A program made the translations under genes and the position numbers. A stretch of DNA of 19,617 nt, taken from assembly GCA_013365325.1 (NCBI GenBank), contig JABVXV010000635.1:1-19617 (forward strand). Reading direction: 5' to 3'. The stretch is from Dipetalonema caudispina. Its lineage: Eukaryota > Nematoda > Chromadorea > Rhabditida > Onchocercidae. Numbering within the stretch: the first letter of the stretch is position 1; each line of letters starts with the position of its first letter. Shown in pieces: positions 10,252 through 19,350 of this stretch. The notes beneath the pieces are model-generated. The model saw nothing but the letters and a program-made list of their open reading frames with translations. It had not been told where the DNA came from and ran no database searches.

Positions 10252-13200
10252 GTTAGTATAATATTTCAGTAAAAAGAAAAAAGTAATTTTCATGATAAAA
10301 ATGATACATATTGTCTCATTTATCAGACATTTATTATTACTAATGTTTTAATAAGTTACATTTCTGTCAGCTGTTCATAAATTGTAATTATACGACTTCC
10401 AAGGTGATCCTGAAATTAAATAATTTGTAGAGAAAAAAAAAAAAATTAACCTTATCTGTAAGAGTAAACGTGTATACCTCATTAAAAAACTTGCATTAAT
10501 CAATTTTTTTTTTTTTTTTTTTTGTCCAGAAATTAAATATCAAAAGATAATAAGTTTTTCATTCTTTTGTCCTGAATATAACAAGTAAAATAAAAGAAAT
10601 GATCCTGTTCATTATTATTACTATCACATATTACTATATCATTAGTATGAATCGTAATCTTCAACATTGTTAACAAATTATAATCATTATCACAACCAAT
10701 ATGATTATCATTTTACATTCACACTAAATATCCTTCCTATTCATTAACATTAACTTCAGATTTTATGAATATAAAAAGTACTGTGTGCTACCGTATGTAA
10801 GCCATAGCAACATGGAAAGTAATATGAATATATTTGAAAGAATTACGCTAGTTTTGCATATGAGCTACGATTATTTGAATAATAATATCTTGGAACAGGT
10901 AATTTAATATCAAATTATCTAAATTTAAGTGAATTTTATCTGTTGATTACAATTTTAAGTTTTATTTCAGATATCATATAGCTTGTGGTTGTTTCATTGC
11001 TTAACTTATTGTAAAATTTTATTTATAAGAATTAGAAAATAAAATTAGGCAAATTATAAAATGAGGCTTTAATTTGCATAATGAGACTATCGGTGTATGA
11101 TGCAAATGACATAGATGGATTACTGTCATGAGTGATTGATTGATTGGTCGATTCATATGAAAAAAAAAGTTTGGGTAAAAAGAAAGGAGATTGGATCAAA
11201 TGAATCACATTAATCGAGTAAAGCAAACAATTATTTTGCTTGAAATTAAATAGTTGATTAATTTCAATCATATAACCCTAAATAAATGCATTAATTCCTT
11301 AAATTTGTCTATTGTTTGTTTCAAATTTACGAATAAATAATTTATTGGAATGTTACAGCTTGAATCATGGGATGGTCCGATAACACTCATAGTAACAATA
11401 CCATCAGCAAAAGTTTATAAAAGGATACGAAAAATTCGAGAAACGGTAAAGAATGATCTAATTTTGGAATCAAATTTAATTAGATGTAATTAAATTATAT
11501 TATGGATGTTTAAAACAAAAATCATTTCAATTAGAAATTTATTCATTGTGATCAAGATTCTAATCAACAACATGTTATGACAGTTCTTTGAATTTTTCAA
11601 AACTTTTCTATAATTTCAGTTGTCATGTTTTCCCTCTTATGTGCTACAAAAATTAAGTGCTCACATATTATTTCGATCTAATTATGGATGCAATAAGGAC
11701 ATAATTGATAAATTAAATGAAACTAATAGCAGTTGGAGATATCCCATCAATGTGGCACGAAATGTGGCAAGGATGGTAAGTCAAATTTCTTATTATAAAA
11801 TAATTATGGATGAAACTTAATAATAATAAATAAAGGGGAGAGGGAGGAGAAAAGAAAAAAAAAGGAAGATTGACCTATTCTAATCATATTATTAATGATT
11901 CTGAACAACGGACTGTAATTTGTCCAACAAAATTATGGCATATGAGAATATAGTTCAATGAAATTATTAAATTATTAAAGATTTATGGAAATTATAGTTT
12001 AAGATATCAATTTTGAAATAATTTTACAGATTTGATTTTTAAATTGATCAAGTAATTTTTTTTTTTTGTGGAAGTTTTCTAACTTTAACATTTCAGTTCG
12101 TAAGATCAAAATATGTATTAATCAGCGATTTGGATTTTGTTTTTCCGGAAAGATTTGAATCCAGAATGTCTCCATTAGCACGAAATCAACTGACACGTAA
12201 TCCAAAAACAGCACTTGTTGTACGAATATTTGAATTAAATAATACCATTAAAGAGTAGGTTATAAATTTATTTGTACAAATCTTTTTTTTTTTTTTTCCG
12301 CGAGACAAAATAATGTAAAATAGTATAATGGGAGATGAAATTATGATATCAACCAGTTAATGTGTTAGTTAATTAATTAGAATTATTCCAACAATCAACA
12401 AAATATAATACCCGTAGAGAATGCTTCGGCTTGAATTCTTTACTTTTTCTCTTCGAATATATAAAATATGCAAATTGCTTCATTTTAGAATTCTCAATTC
12501 TTCCTGCGAATATACCACAGAATCTTTAGGGGCTTATTTGCTTAGAAAAAGGATGCAAACTCATTTAGCTCTTTTTGCCATTAATTTTTTTTTTTTTTAT
12601 TATAAAATGCTGAGTAATCACTTACTTTCTCTTCTGAAACAAAGATTTTAATTATTTTTTTTTACTTTTTTTTTTTAAAAAAAAAAAATATTTAATTTAT
12701 ATGAATATATGATCATGAAATATTTGTTTTAAAAATGTTTACTATTTAGGATGCCACGTAATAAAGCAGAATTGCGAAAATTATTTCTGAAAGGATTAGC
12801 AGTAGAATTTCATGCCCGATATAATATAGATGGACATACCATTCCAAATCTTGACCAATGGTTTAACAAACAAGAAAACAAACATGAAGTTAATATAAGC
12901 TCAATTCTAAAGTAATGTATTTTATTTTTCTTTTTTTTTTTTAATCATATAATCTTTGATGAAGAATATATTAATATCATATAAGAAATTGTTTACTCAT
13001 ACATTATAAAAAAAAAAAAAAAAATTCGCCGCTATCATCTTTCATTCATTTTTTTTTTTTTTCAGTTTTTCAAGACGTGGTTGGGAGCCACAATTTGTTT
13101 CCTTGAATACTATACCATTTCATGATGAAAATTTCCCATTTTCATTACGTGATAATACAGTTCTTGTAAGTTACTTCATTTATCATTTCTTATGTAAAAT

Positions 13201-14399
13201 TGAAAAGACATAGTAAAATAATTAAGAAAAATAATGGTTGAATGTAGTAAATGTATCTTTTACTACAATGTAAATAAAGAAAAGGAAGATTAAGTGGTAT
13301 GGAAGGATTCTTCCAAAATTATGATAAGTTTTATTAGCTTTCAAGAAATGCATATCGATTACTTATTCTTGTAGTTTATAGGATGCCATAGGACTTCTTG
13401 TAATTAGCAATAATAAATCATCATGTTAATTATCATCATAAGGATAATGAGTGATAATTAATCCCCTTTTGCAAAAAGTGGTAAGTTAAAAAGTCATTTT
13501 GACTTTTAAAAAATATTTCGTTAACAAAAAAAAAATAAAGTTCAATGTTATTTCCGTAAAGATTTGATGTTAATAAAAGCAAACTTGGCCATAATATCAC
13601 TCCGACAATATTTCCCTTCTGATAACTGTTCTTAATAATAACTAATTTATAAAGAAAAGATAAGTGACATAAATACAAAGTTGATGATAGATATTTAGAA
13701 GACAGCTTAAGATATTTTTAGTATTATAAATACATTTATTTTCTATGCAACTTAGAATATTATCTTTATTTGCTGTTTTAAGTTTGCCATATAAAAGTAA
13801 CTTGTGTTGATTTAAGTTTATTTAATCGATGAAGCAATCAGTCAATCATTTCATATCACCGTACCTTCTTTCGAAATTTGAATATCAGAATCACTTACTT
13901 ATTTAATGATGAATCGTTAACAATTGAATCGTAATCATTAATTCTTCTTCCTTTAGGAAGAAAAAATTTGCATTTTCCTCTTGAACTTTTTTGTTAAAGC
14001 AGATAAGGAAAAAATGGAGGAAAATAAATTACAAAATTTACAATAAGAAATTGAACTTAAAAACTTGAATTGACTAGCAACAATTATCCTACAAAATAGT
14101 ATCATCAACTAAATTTGTAATAATATTTGATAATTCAGGATTATTTCATTTGTATTTGATAAATTTGTAATAGTTTTTTGCAGCGTTGGGAAATGTGTCG
14201 TCAAAATTATACGTTTGCATTGGTAAATGATTTATTTATGGTACATCGTGGTATCAAAACCATGCACGATTTACCACTTGCCAAAAAACGTCAAAAACAT
14301 TCTCGAGCGCAATTTAATATTGCAGTGAAACTTTTCAAACAACGTATGGATCATCATTATCCAGAAACTAAGAAGATCTGTCCAGAATTTGGTGCTTAG
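10097..14399 (+). CDS. GT49-family glycosyltransferase, B4GAT1/bgnt-1-like (type II membrane protein, 8 exons)
   Basis: Eight exons join to 1,173 nt, or 390 residues: 10097-10251, 10760-10898, 11359-11445, 11620-11775, 12097-12254, 12750-12911, 13066-13165 and 14184-14399. All introns are GT-AG and all phases agree. Residues 1-9 form a basic tail. Residues about 10-33 are one hydrophobic helix (signal anchor), and the rest is lumenal. The family 49 domain starts near residue 79 (ERITLVLHMSYDYL) and continues with LESWDGPITL (99-108), YPINVARNVAR (168-178), the metal-binding DLD (190-192), GWEPQFV (291-297), RWEMCR (320-325) and VHRGIK (339-344), ending in CPEFGA. The His of VHRGIK is probably a third metal ligand, by analogy with GT-A folds. 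N-X-S/T sequons occur at N160, N163, N227, N280 and N327. The length is close to that of vertebrate B4GAT1 (about 415). B4GAT1 adds beta-1,4-glucuronic acid to xylose on O-mannosyl glycans of dystroglycan. C. elegans has several bgnt-1 homologues of uncertain substrate, so the family is firm but the donor and acceptor sugars are inference. No key motif is missing. The start is the first ATG in frame after the 10039 acceptor. Confidence 0.93.
10760..10898 (+). CDS. glycosyltransferase exon 2
   Basis: It follows the acceptor TAACTTCAG and ends at the donor CAG|GTAATT in phase 0. It encodes the end of the stem (one Cys, C60) and the first beta-strand block of the family 49 fold, ERITLVLHMSYDYLNNNILE. 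Confidence 0.92.
11359..11445 (+). CDS. glycosyltransferase exon 3
   Basis: It follows TGTTACAG and ends at ACG|GTAAAG. Exactly 29 codons, phase 0 at both ends, encode LESWDGPITLIVTIP and a basic helix. The exon is 87 nt long and could be skipped without a frame change. Confidence 0.92.
11620..11775 (+). CDS. glycosyltransferase exon 4 (YPINVARNVAR block)
   Basis: It follows ATAATTTCAG and ends at ATG|GTAAGT. Fifty-two codons, phase 0 at both ends, include C130, C151, two overlapping-region sequons (NET, NSS) and the signature YPINVARNVAR that precedes the DXD strand in family 49. Confidence 0.95.
12097..12254 (+). CDS. glycosyltransferase exon 5 (DXD metal-binding exon)
   Basis: It follows ACATTTCAG and ends in phase 2 at AAAGA|GTAGGT. 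It encodes KYVLISDLDFVFPERFE, whose D190-L-D192 is the divalent-metal and nucleotide-sugar binding motif, then a helix and the strand TALVVRIFEL. Reading through the donor would stop at once (GAG TAG), which supports the splice. Confidence 0.95.
12750..12911 (+). CDS. glycosyltransferase exon 6
   Basis: It follows CTATTTAG, the only non-CAG acceptor in the gene, and ends in phase 2 at CTAAA|GTAATG. GA+G restores Glu232. It encodes MPRNKAELRKLFLKG, an FHARY segment, DQWF and the sequon NISS. The P..K.EL..L pattern fits the family between the DXD and GWEPQF blocks. Confidence 0.92.
13066..13165 (+). CDS. glycosyltransferase exon 7 (GWEPQFV block)
   Basis: It follows a poly-T tract and TTCAG, and ends in phase 0 at CTT|GTAAGT. 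AA+T makes Asn286, then FSRRGWEPQFVSLNTIPFHD and the start of the strand leading into exon 8. G-W-E-P-Q is one of the most conserved strings of the family. Confidence 0.95.
13166..14183 (+). other. intron 7, the longest intron of the gene (1,018 bp)
   Basis: It has the consensus donor GTAAGT and the acceptor TTTTTTGCAG. I see no exon or RNA gene inside. An 80-codon minus-strand open frame near 13436-13678 gives a low-complexity product and is treated as chance. The other introns measure 508, 460, 174, 321, 495 and 154 bp. Confidence 0.85.
14184..14399 (+). CDS. glycosyltransferase exon 8 (C-terminus)
   Basis: It follows TTTTTTGCAG and ends at TAG 14397-14399. It encodes RWEMCRQNYTFALVNDLF, then VHRGIK, a long basic linker and the C-terminal FNIAVKLFKQRM helix ending in CPEFGA. 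The VHRGIK motif near the C-terminus matches the VHKG-type motif of B4GAT1-like enzymes. Confidence 0.95.
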   Translation, partial: RWEMCRQNYTFALVNDLFMVHRGIKTMHDLPLAKKRQKHSRAQFNIAVKLFKQRMDHHYPETKKICPEFGA

Positions 14400-15180
14400 C
14401 ATCAAATAGTGCTATATTTCAAGATCTTTCCTTAAAATATGAGCCCGAATATTGGTTTACTTGTGATTTAATGTTGATATTATCACATTTGGAATTCCCA
14501 AACAACACTTACGACAAGTTTTACTTTTTCCTAACTGTACCTAAAATGAAATATAATTAATTCATGAGACAGCACAATATCCACATCATTCAAGGTTTGC
14601 TAAGAAACATAGTCATTCTAACGATCACATAACACCGATCAATTTTACATAGAACATTCTTGTATTGATTTATTAATGTGTGAATTAGTAAAAACCATAA
14701 CATTGTTTACATATTTGAACATAAATTATTTATTTGCTCAACTGCTATAGATCTATCAGTAAAGAGAACTCATTCTTGTCAAAAGAGTACCAAACCTCTG
14801 CATTATTTTAAAAGAAAACAATACTTTTTTTGATCTAAAATTATCATAAAATTTCCAAATCTTTAGTACCAGAACTTCAACAAGAAATCACAATTATTAG
14901 TGTTTTGAATTTTTTAAATTATTCTTAATAATTTTCTTAATTATTTTTAATTCAATTCTGTTTGCATTCGGAAAACAGAAATACAGACTGGCTATTACTT
15001 CCCGATAGACACATTGATGAAAAATAAAATGCAAATTGATTCTACTCTGAATTCTAATACCCATTCCATATTATTAAAAACACAAATTTTAGATGAAATA
15101 GTGATGACGTGTACTACTGTATTTTGAAAATATTGTGGTAATTATTGAAATTTGATGAAGATTGAACAAAGTCTGTTTTT
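14400..15180 (+). other. 3' flank of the glycosyltransferase gene
   Basis: AT-rich sequence without an open frame of interest, presumably 3' UTR then spacer. There is no AATAAA in the first 600 bases. The first exact hexamer is at 15023-15028 (AAAATAAAATG), so either the 3' UTR is long or a variant signal closer to the stop is used. Confidence 0.45.
15023..15028 (+). terminator. first exact AATAAA downstream of the gene
   Basis: A candidate polyadenylation signal about 625 bases after the stop codon. Nematode 3' UTRs are usually shorter, so the real cleavage site may be upstream at a variant hexamer. Confidence 0.2.
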
Positions 15181-16560
15181 CGAAAATAGAATTAGCTAAT
15201 AAAAGATAAGAAAACAATCCACTAACAGCAATCAACCAAAAAATTATAAAGTTAACAGAACATAAAAAAATAGAACAAACAAAATTTACATTATATTAAA
15301 AAAGCATTGACAAAAAGAAATACAATAAAAAAGTGATTAAGACGAAGCATACATTATCAGACATTTAAAAAAAAAAAAAAAAAAAAAACTCAAAATAAGT
15401 AAAGCAAAGAGATTCACACTTTTGTTTAAACAGACATACACTAAAATAACTAACAGATATGTAATGAAAGATTTTTAAAAAAATATAAATTATACCAAAA
15501 TTAGTAAGTTATGAAAAAGTATGCATGCAATAAGTAACGTGAATAAGCAGCCATGCAAAAGTGCTAAAAATTAAAAAAATTAAGCTATTGAAGTTGACAG
15601 AAAAAAAAAATTATTTATGGAATAAATGAACGAGAAACGAAAAAAGTAAATTGTAAACGAAAAAAGCAAAAAGTGAAATTTGCAAAGCAAATAAAAAGCA
15701 TGCAATAAGGGAAATTGCAAAAATTAAATGAAACTAACAAGAAAAGCTGCAGTAATAACTAAAGCAAAAAACATGATCCGAATGATTAAAAAAGATGCAA
15801 TGATTTAAATTAAAAAGAATTATGAGTAAAAACAATCAATGAGCATATATAATAGGTAAAGTTAACACAAAATTCGCTTAGAACAATAAGTTAAGTTATA
15901 CCATGCAATAAGTAAAATCAATAAGAAGGTATAAACTATTGCAAACAAAAAAGTATAAGGTAAGTTGATTTATTTGCAAAAATATGAAGACAAAATCAAT
16001 AAAAGTGATTATAAAAGAAGATCTGACGGAAAGATATGTGCAATTTAAAACTAACAAAACATAAAAATACTATAAATAATTTTTTAAAAAAAATCACGAA
16101 GTAAATGAAAATAACCAGAAAAACATGCAATAAGATTTACAAAGGGGTAAAAAAAAAATGTGCATTTGTAGAATGAAAGGCATGCAAGAGTTTGAAGTAA
16201 TAAAAATAAGTGAAATAGAGTAAGTGATAAAAATGCATGTGACAATTAAAATTAATAAAAGAGACTGATTACAGTTAGGAATGAACCAATGGAATTAATA
16301 AAAAGAATAAAATCAACAAAAATATGATTCAATCAACAAAGCTAGCAAAAGAAGACATAAAACAAATAAAAACAGCTGGAAAAAGTGTAGCGAAAAAATC
16401 GTACACTAATGGGATAAGAAATCTTGAAGCAGGTTAGGTAAATAATATAGATAGACTAGAATAGGTAATAAAGAAGCAAGCAATAAATAAAATTAACAAA
16501 AAAAAAAAAGATTGTAATTGAGAGATGTGATGAGAAGATACGTAGCAATGAAATTGATGA
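15181..16560 (+). repeat. strongly A-biased tract with recurring CATGCAATAAG words
   Basis: For about 1.4 kb the plus strand is very rich in A and has long stretches with little C and few T runs, unlike the balanced A/T DNA on either side. The 11-mer CATGCAATAAG occurs exactly at 15524-15534, 15699-15709, 15902-15912 and 16124-16134 (spacings 175, 203 and 222). Partial copies such as CATGCAAAAG near 15552 and CATGCAAGAG near 16183 also occur. Other shared words include CAATAAAAGTGATTA (near 15997, with two extra As near 15323) and CTAACA(A/G)AACATAAAA. There is no long open frame. I read it as a highly degenerate tandem or minisatellite-like array. It also contains 22 As at 15367-15388. Confidence 0.5.
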
Positions 16561-17419
16561 AAACTTCTATTCCTCTTTTCTCAGTTTAGGAAATCTTCAA
16601 GTATTGCCTCATTGATAGCAAAAAGAAAATGATCACATTTACAACTTTATTCATACTTTTAATGTAAGCCATACACATTTACTTTTATCAAAAAAAAAAA
16701 AAAAATGTAAAAATGACACAACTAACTTAGCAAAATTTTTTTTTACAAACATTACTTTGCCCTTTAGCCTTCTATTATGTCAATTTTGATGGATTCTTAT
16801 AATTCTTAATTTATGATTTTTTTTTTTTTGAAAAACTGCCGAAACATGGAACTAATAAAATATATCAGTGATATCAGTAATTTAGAAATTATGAATAACA
16901 TTAGTACAACTTATTAGAGCCATAGATATATTTAGTCAGAATGCAAGAGAACAAAAATAACAAACTATCTTCCTTTACTTTGTAAGAAGCTTAACAAAAA
17001 ACTAAAACAATTTGTCGCAAAAAGAGAAAAAGAAAAAATGCAACATTATGAAAAAAGTGATTTCAATAAGAATATTAAATACAAAAAAAAAAAAAAATAT
17101 TGAAAAAGTCAAAAAGGTATAACAAATTAATGAAAACGAAGACATACAAAATTTAAAAAAAGGAAGAATCTAAAGAAGTCTTCTTTTGTCCCATTGTTTT
17201 ACTATCATTTTAATCGCGATATCATATATGACCACTGTTATTTATGGTAAGATATACCCATTTGCTATACTCTCACTCTCCCTAAATTATCTTTCCAAGC
17301 ATAGAATTCAATTACTGCAACATACCGAGAATTAATTTCAAAAAACACAACTTCATTTTTTATCTTTTTATTTGTCTCACTTTTTCTACTTTTCCTCCAC
17401 TTTTTTCGGTTTATTTAAG
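16561..17419. other. AT-rich stretch with no recognisable gene
   Basis: Mixed A- and T-runs, with the A bias of the preceding tract returning weakly at about 16920-17160. From about 17161 pyrimidine runs appear on the plus strand. No exon, RNA gene or mobile element is recognised. Confidence 0.5.
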
Positions 17420-17459
17420 TTGTTTTCAAGTTAAAAAAAGTTAAAAAACTTGAAAACAA
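17420..17459. repeat. perfect 13-bp inverted repeat (hairpin)
   Basis: TTGTTTTCAAGTT at 17420-17432 is the exact reverse complement of AACTTGAAAACAA at 17447-17459, with a 14-base A-rich loop. The stem is AT-rich but contains C and G pairs. It is not followed by a poly-T terminator pattern and is too short for a typical microRNA precursor. It may be a small palindrome or the remains of element termini. Confidence 0.6.
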
Positions 17460-17650
17460 ACAGCAAATTAACCCAAGTAAAAACTTCAAATCTGAGCAAA
17501 AACAATAGGTTAAATGACAAAATTAAGCAGTCAAATACCTAAAAGATTTCTTTTGCACTTGTCTTAGGAGATTCTTGGCTTTTAAAGATAACTTGTAACA
17601 CCGATCTCTCCAAAGTTTTTTTTCAACTAGTGCCTTTTTTCAACCACACG

Positions 17651-17771
17651 CTACGCTAAATTGTAGAATATTAACTCTTTAATAAATCCATCTGATGCTT
17701 AAGTCCAGCTACGCTAAATTGTAGAATATTAACTCTTTAGTAAATCCATCTGATGCTTCTCTTAAGTCCAG
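17651..17771 (+). repeat. two-copy tandem duplication (58 and 63 bp)
   Basis: Unit 1 (17651-17708) and unit 2 (17709-17771) both start CTACGCTAAATTGTAGAATA and end AAGTCCAG. They differ by one substitution (A at 17682, G at 17740) and by five extra bases (CTCTT) in unit 2 just before AAGTCCAG. The near identity shows a recent event. Both units contain GCTACGCTAAATTGTAG, which is partly self-complementary. Confidence 0.9.
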
Positions 17772-17861
17772 GATTCATTTGCTTTATAATTCCAAAAAAC
17801 AAACCTTATTTTTTTCAATTTTTTCAAAAATCTTTTTCGCTTTTTTTTCCCCAAATTTTAC

Positions 17862-18187
17862 CATCCCGATCATTTGCTTCCCTTCATTGGATAGAGGATG
17901 GAAGATTACAGCAGGTAGCGACGGGTTAGCTACATTAGGAGTGCCAAATGTTCTCTTACATTTGCGGCTGATTTGAAAAAATCTGCTCAGTAAGGAAGTT
18001 ATGAGAGTTACTTCACAATCCTCATTTTTTCGATATTTCATTTACATCCTTTGCATTTAAATTGAAACTTAGAAAATTTACTTAATTATCACCTAGAACG
18101 GCACCTATCCTTTTCTTCTCCCACAAGACCGAGCCACGGGTGCATTACCGATCTTTCATTCATCACGGCCAATGCTTTTTCAGGCAT
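17862..18187 (-). CDS. candidate two-exon coding segment, unrecognised (low confidence)
   Basis: On the minus strand an ATG at 18187 opens 31 codons that include NERSVMHPWLGLVGEEKDRC and end at 18093 at the donor TCTAG|GTGATA in phase 2. A 125-bp intron then reaches the acceptor TTTTTTCAAATCAG at 17968. The next exon (17967-17862) completes a Ser codon and encodes 35 residues, including FGTPNVANPSLPAVIFHPLS, ending in phase 0 at ATG|GTAAAA. Without that donor the frame would run on to a TAA near 17784. Phase agreement and coding-like composition are the evidence. The first frame extends upstream of the ATG to near 18255, so the ATG may not be the start. No family is recognised, and no good acceptor was found downstream. 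Confidence 0.22.
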
Positions 18188-18677
18188 CAGTTGAGACCGT
18201 GGAATTCTATTGCATCTCGTTATTGTGTGACCATGAGTACGATTGGGAAAGGGAAGTTATGCCCGTAACTGAGCAAAAATTTATAAGTATTTAATGCAAG
18301 TGTATATTTTCAAAAAATTAATTAGGAATTGTGAAGTACAAACTATCCTGCTTACGCATCCTTGAAGAGTGGTCGCATCATCCCTTTGATCGTACTGAAA
18401 TATCTGTCCCAAGTTCCGCACAATGGAAATTCGTATCATTACAAGTACTACCATCTTCACAAAAAAAAAAAAAGGCTTTTGTCAATTCTTATCATACATG
18501 TCAATATGGTTTAAACCAAATTTTGCCACTACCTTATAACTTTTTGTCACTCATCACAAAATAAAAGCTAAGTTTAATTTCAAAACTTCATTGGATCAAT
18601 AATTACAAGTATAACACGCTTCATCATTAAGCCTCAAATATATGACCATTTTAAATGTTTTTAATATTAAAACTTAC

Positions 18678-18766
18678 CAATAGTAACAATATCTTCGTTT
18701 CGAACTGCCATGCATATATTTACCTGCAGCGGTGCTAACTCCATGCGAAGTTGTTCCGATCATCAT
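18678..18766 (-). other. two candidate short first exons with good donors
   Basis: Minus strand, 18711-18678: an ATG opens MAVRNEDIVTI and reaches the consensus donor G|GTAAGT in phase 1. Minus strand, 18766-18724: an ATG opens MMIGTTSHGVSTAA and reaches GCAG|GTAAATA, also in phase 1. Both could feed the same downstream acceptor as alternatives, but no convincing phase-1 acceptor was found. The open sequence just below 18455 begins at a weak GAAG site and meets a TGA. The evidence is splice-site shape only. Confidence 0.12.
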
Positions 18767-19037
18767 TTGAGCAATAAAAAGCTTCTGACATCGCCTTAGG
18801 CTAGGACTGAATCGTTCTCTTCACAGTTAGGACCGAAATCGTCATTGTCTGGGTAGAATTTTGTCAACTACTGCCAATTAAACAAAAATTTATAGCACAA
18901 CCTCTATCCTACTTCAGCACTCAAAATTCAGCAGCCTACACCGATGTGTTCCGCAGCTCAGGCTCTTTTTCTTCCTCTTCCGGTAGAGTTGTCTATTTTG
19001 CCTCATTATTACTTTTGATATGAGAACTCCCTCTGTC

Positions 19038-19150
19038 TCATTTTCTATTTCTGGCCAATTCCTCATCTATCCCTGGCAGTTTCCTTCTAGCATCCTTCAA
19101 TCCCCTCCAATCACCTTTCTCTCCACTAAGCAGACGTAAAGGAATTCTTC
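19038..19150 (-). other. candidate exon or coding remnant, unrecognised
   Basis: After the acceptor-like GGATTTTAACAG on the minus strand, a frame reads LRLLSGEKGDWRGLKDARRK and LPGIDEELARNRK before a TGA at 19040-19038. The product is charged and non-repetitive, much more coding-like than other short frames in the window, and the preceding frame is closed by a TGA about 30 bases upstream of the acceptor. It may be a terminal exon or a piece of a decayed element. Confidence 0.18.
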
Positions 19151-19350
19151 CTGTTAAAATCCAATAATGGTTACTGTATCATTTTCTTCCAGAAAATACT
19201 GATAATAGTATGTTCCTTGAGGTAATTAAAGTAGCCTTTATGGAAATGTGGAAGAAATAAGCAAATTCATTAGGCCTTCGCGAAATATGCCGTCAGTACG
19301 TTCAAACAATTTGTTGTAGAAAATCACATATATGGAAAACACTTCAATTT

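Larger units (their letters stand above)
17780..19350. other. GC-richer island with coding-like minus-strand fragments
   Basis: Base composition shifts visibly: CG-containing words and balanced codon-like sequence replace the AT runs. Several short minus-strand frames have non-repetitive, coding-like products: 18187-18093, 17967-17862, 18766-18724, 18711-18678, 19150-19038 and about 19350-19265. The strongest link is a phase-compatible GT-AG pair between 18093 and 17967. Plus-strand frames at 17779-17976 and 18331-18564 overlap these and seem less likely. I do not recognise any domain. This may be a small-exon gene, the end of a gene extending beyond 19617, or a decayed mobile element. Confidence 0.4.

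Noticed and set aside
9700..10523. Poly-T tracts of 18 (9700-9717) and 20 (10504-10523) bases, considered as retroposon tails
   Set aside because: Homopolymer tracts of this size are scattered throughout the window and introns. No target-site duplications or element bodies flank them.
12421..12651. 76-codon plus-strand open frame inside intron 5 of the glycosyltransferase gene, considered as an alternative exon
   Set aside because: Exon 5 joins exon 6 in phase with uninterrupted family homology on both sides (…NNTIKE-MPRNK…). The frame's product is low-complexity, with a phenylalanine run encoded by poly-T, and no good donor lies at its end.
13436..13678. 80-codon minus-strand open frame in intron 7
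   Set aside because: It lies wholly within an intron on the opposite strand, the product is hydrophobic and low-complexity, and no splice or 3'-end signals accompany it.
17465..17498. AATTAACCCAAGT followed by TGAG, resembling the nematode SL1 leader (an SL RNA gene)
   Set aside because: Only about a dozen bases match, with an inserted A, and the donor GT after the leader and the Sm-site context of an SL RNA are absent.
17779..17976. 65-codon plus-strand frame opposite the minus-strand candidate exon 17967-17862
   Set aside because: Its first half is a poly-T-driven phenylalanine stretch. The minus strand offers a clean acceptor and donor with phase match, so the plus frame is more likely a shadow.
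18331..18564. 77-codon plus-strand frame
   Set aside because: It has no ATG start, contains a lysine run from poly-A, and has only a weak ATTAG acceptor-like site 5' of it. All frames on both strands are partly open in this GC-richer patch, so openness alone is weak evidence.
18694..18711. GTTCGAAAC on the minus strand, resembling a tRNA T-loop (B box)
   Set aside because: No complementary T-stem, A box or acceptor-stem pairing could be found around it, and the bases are explained equally well by a possible exon.
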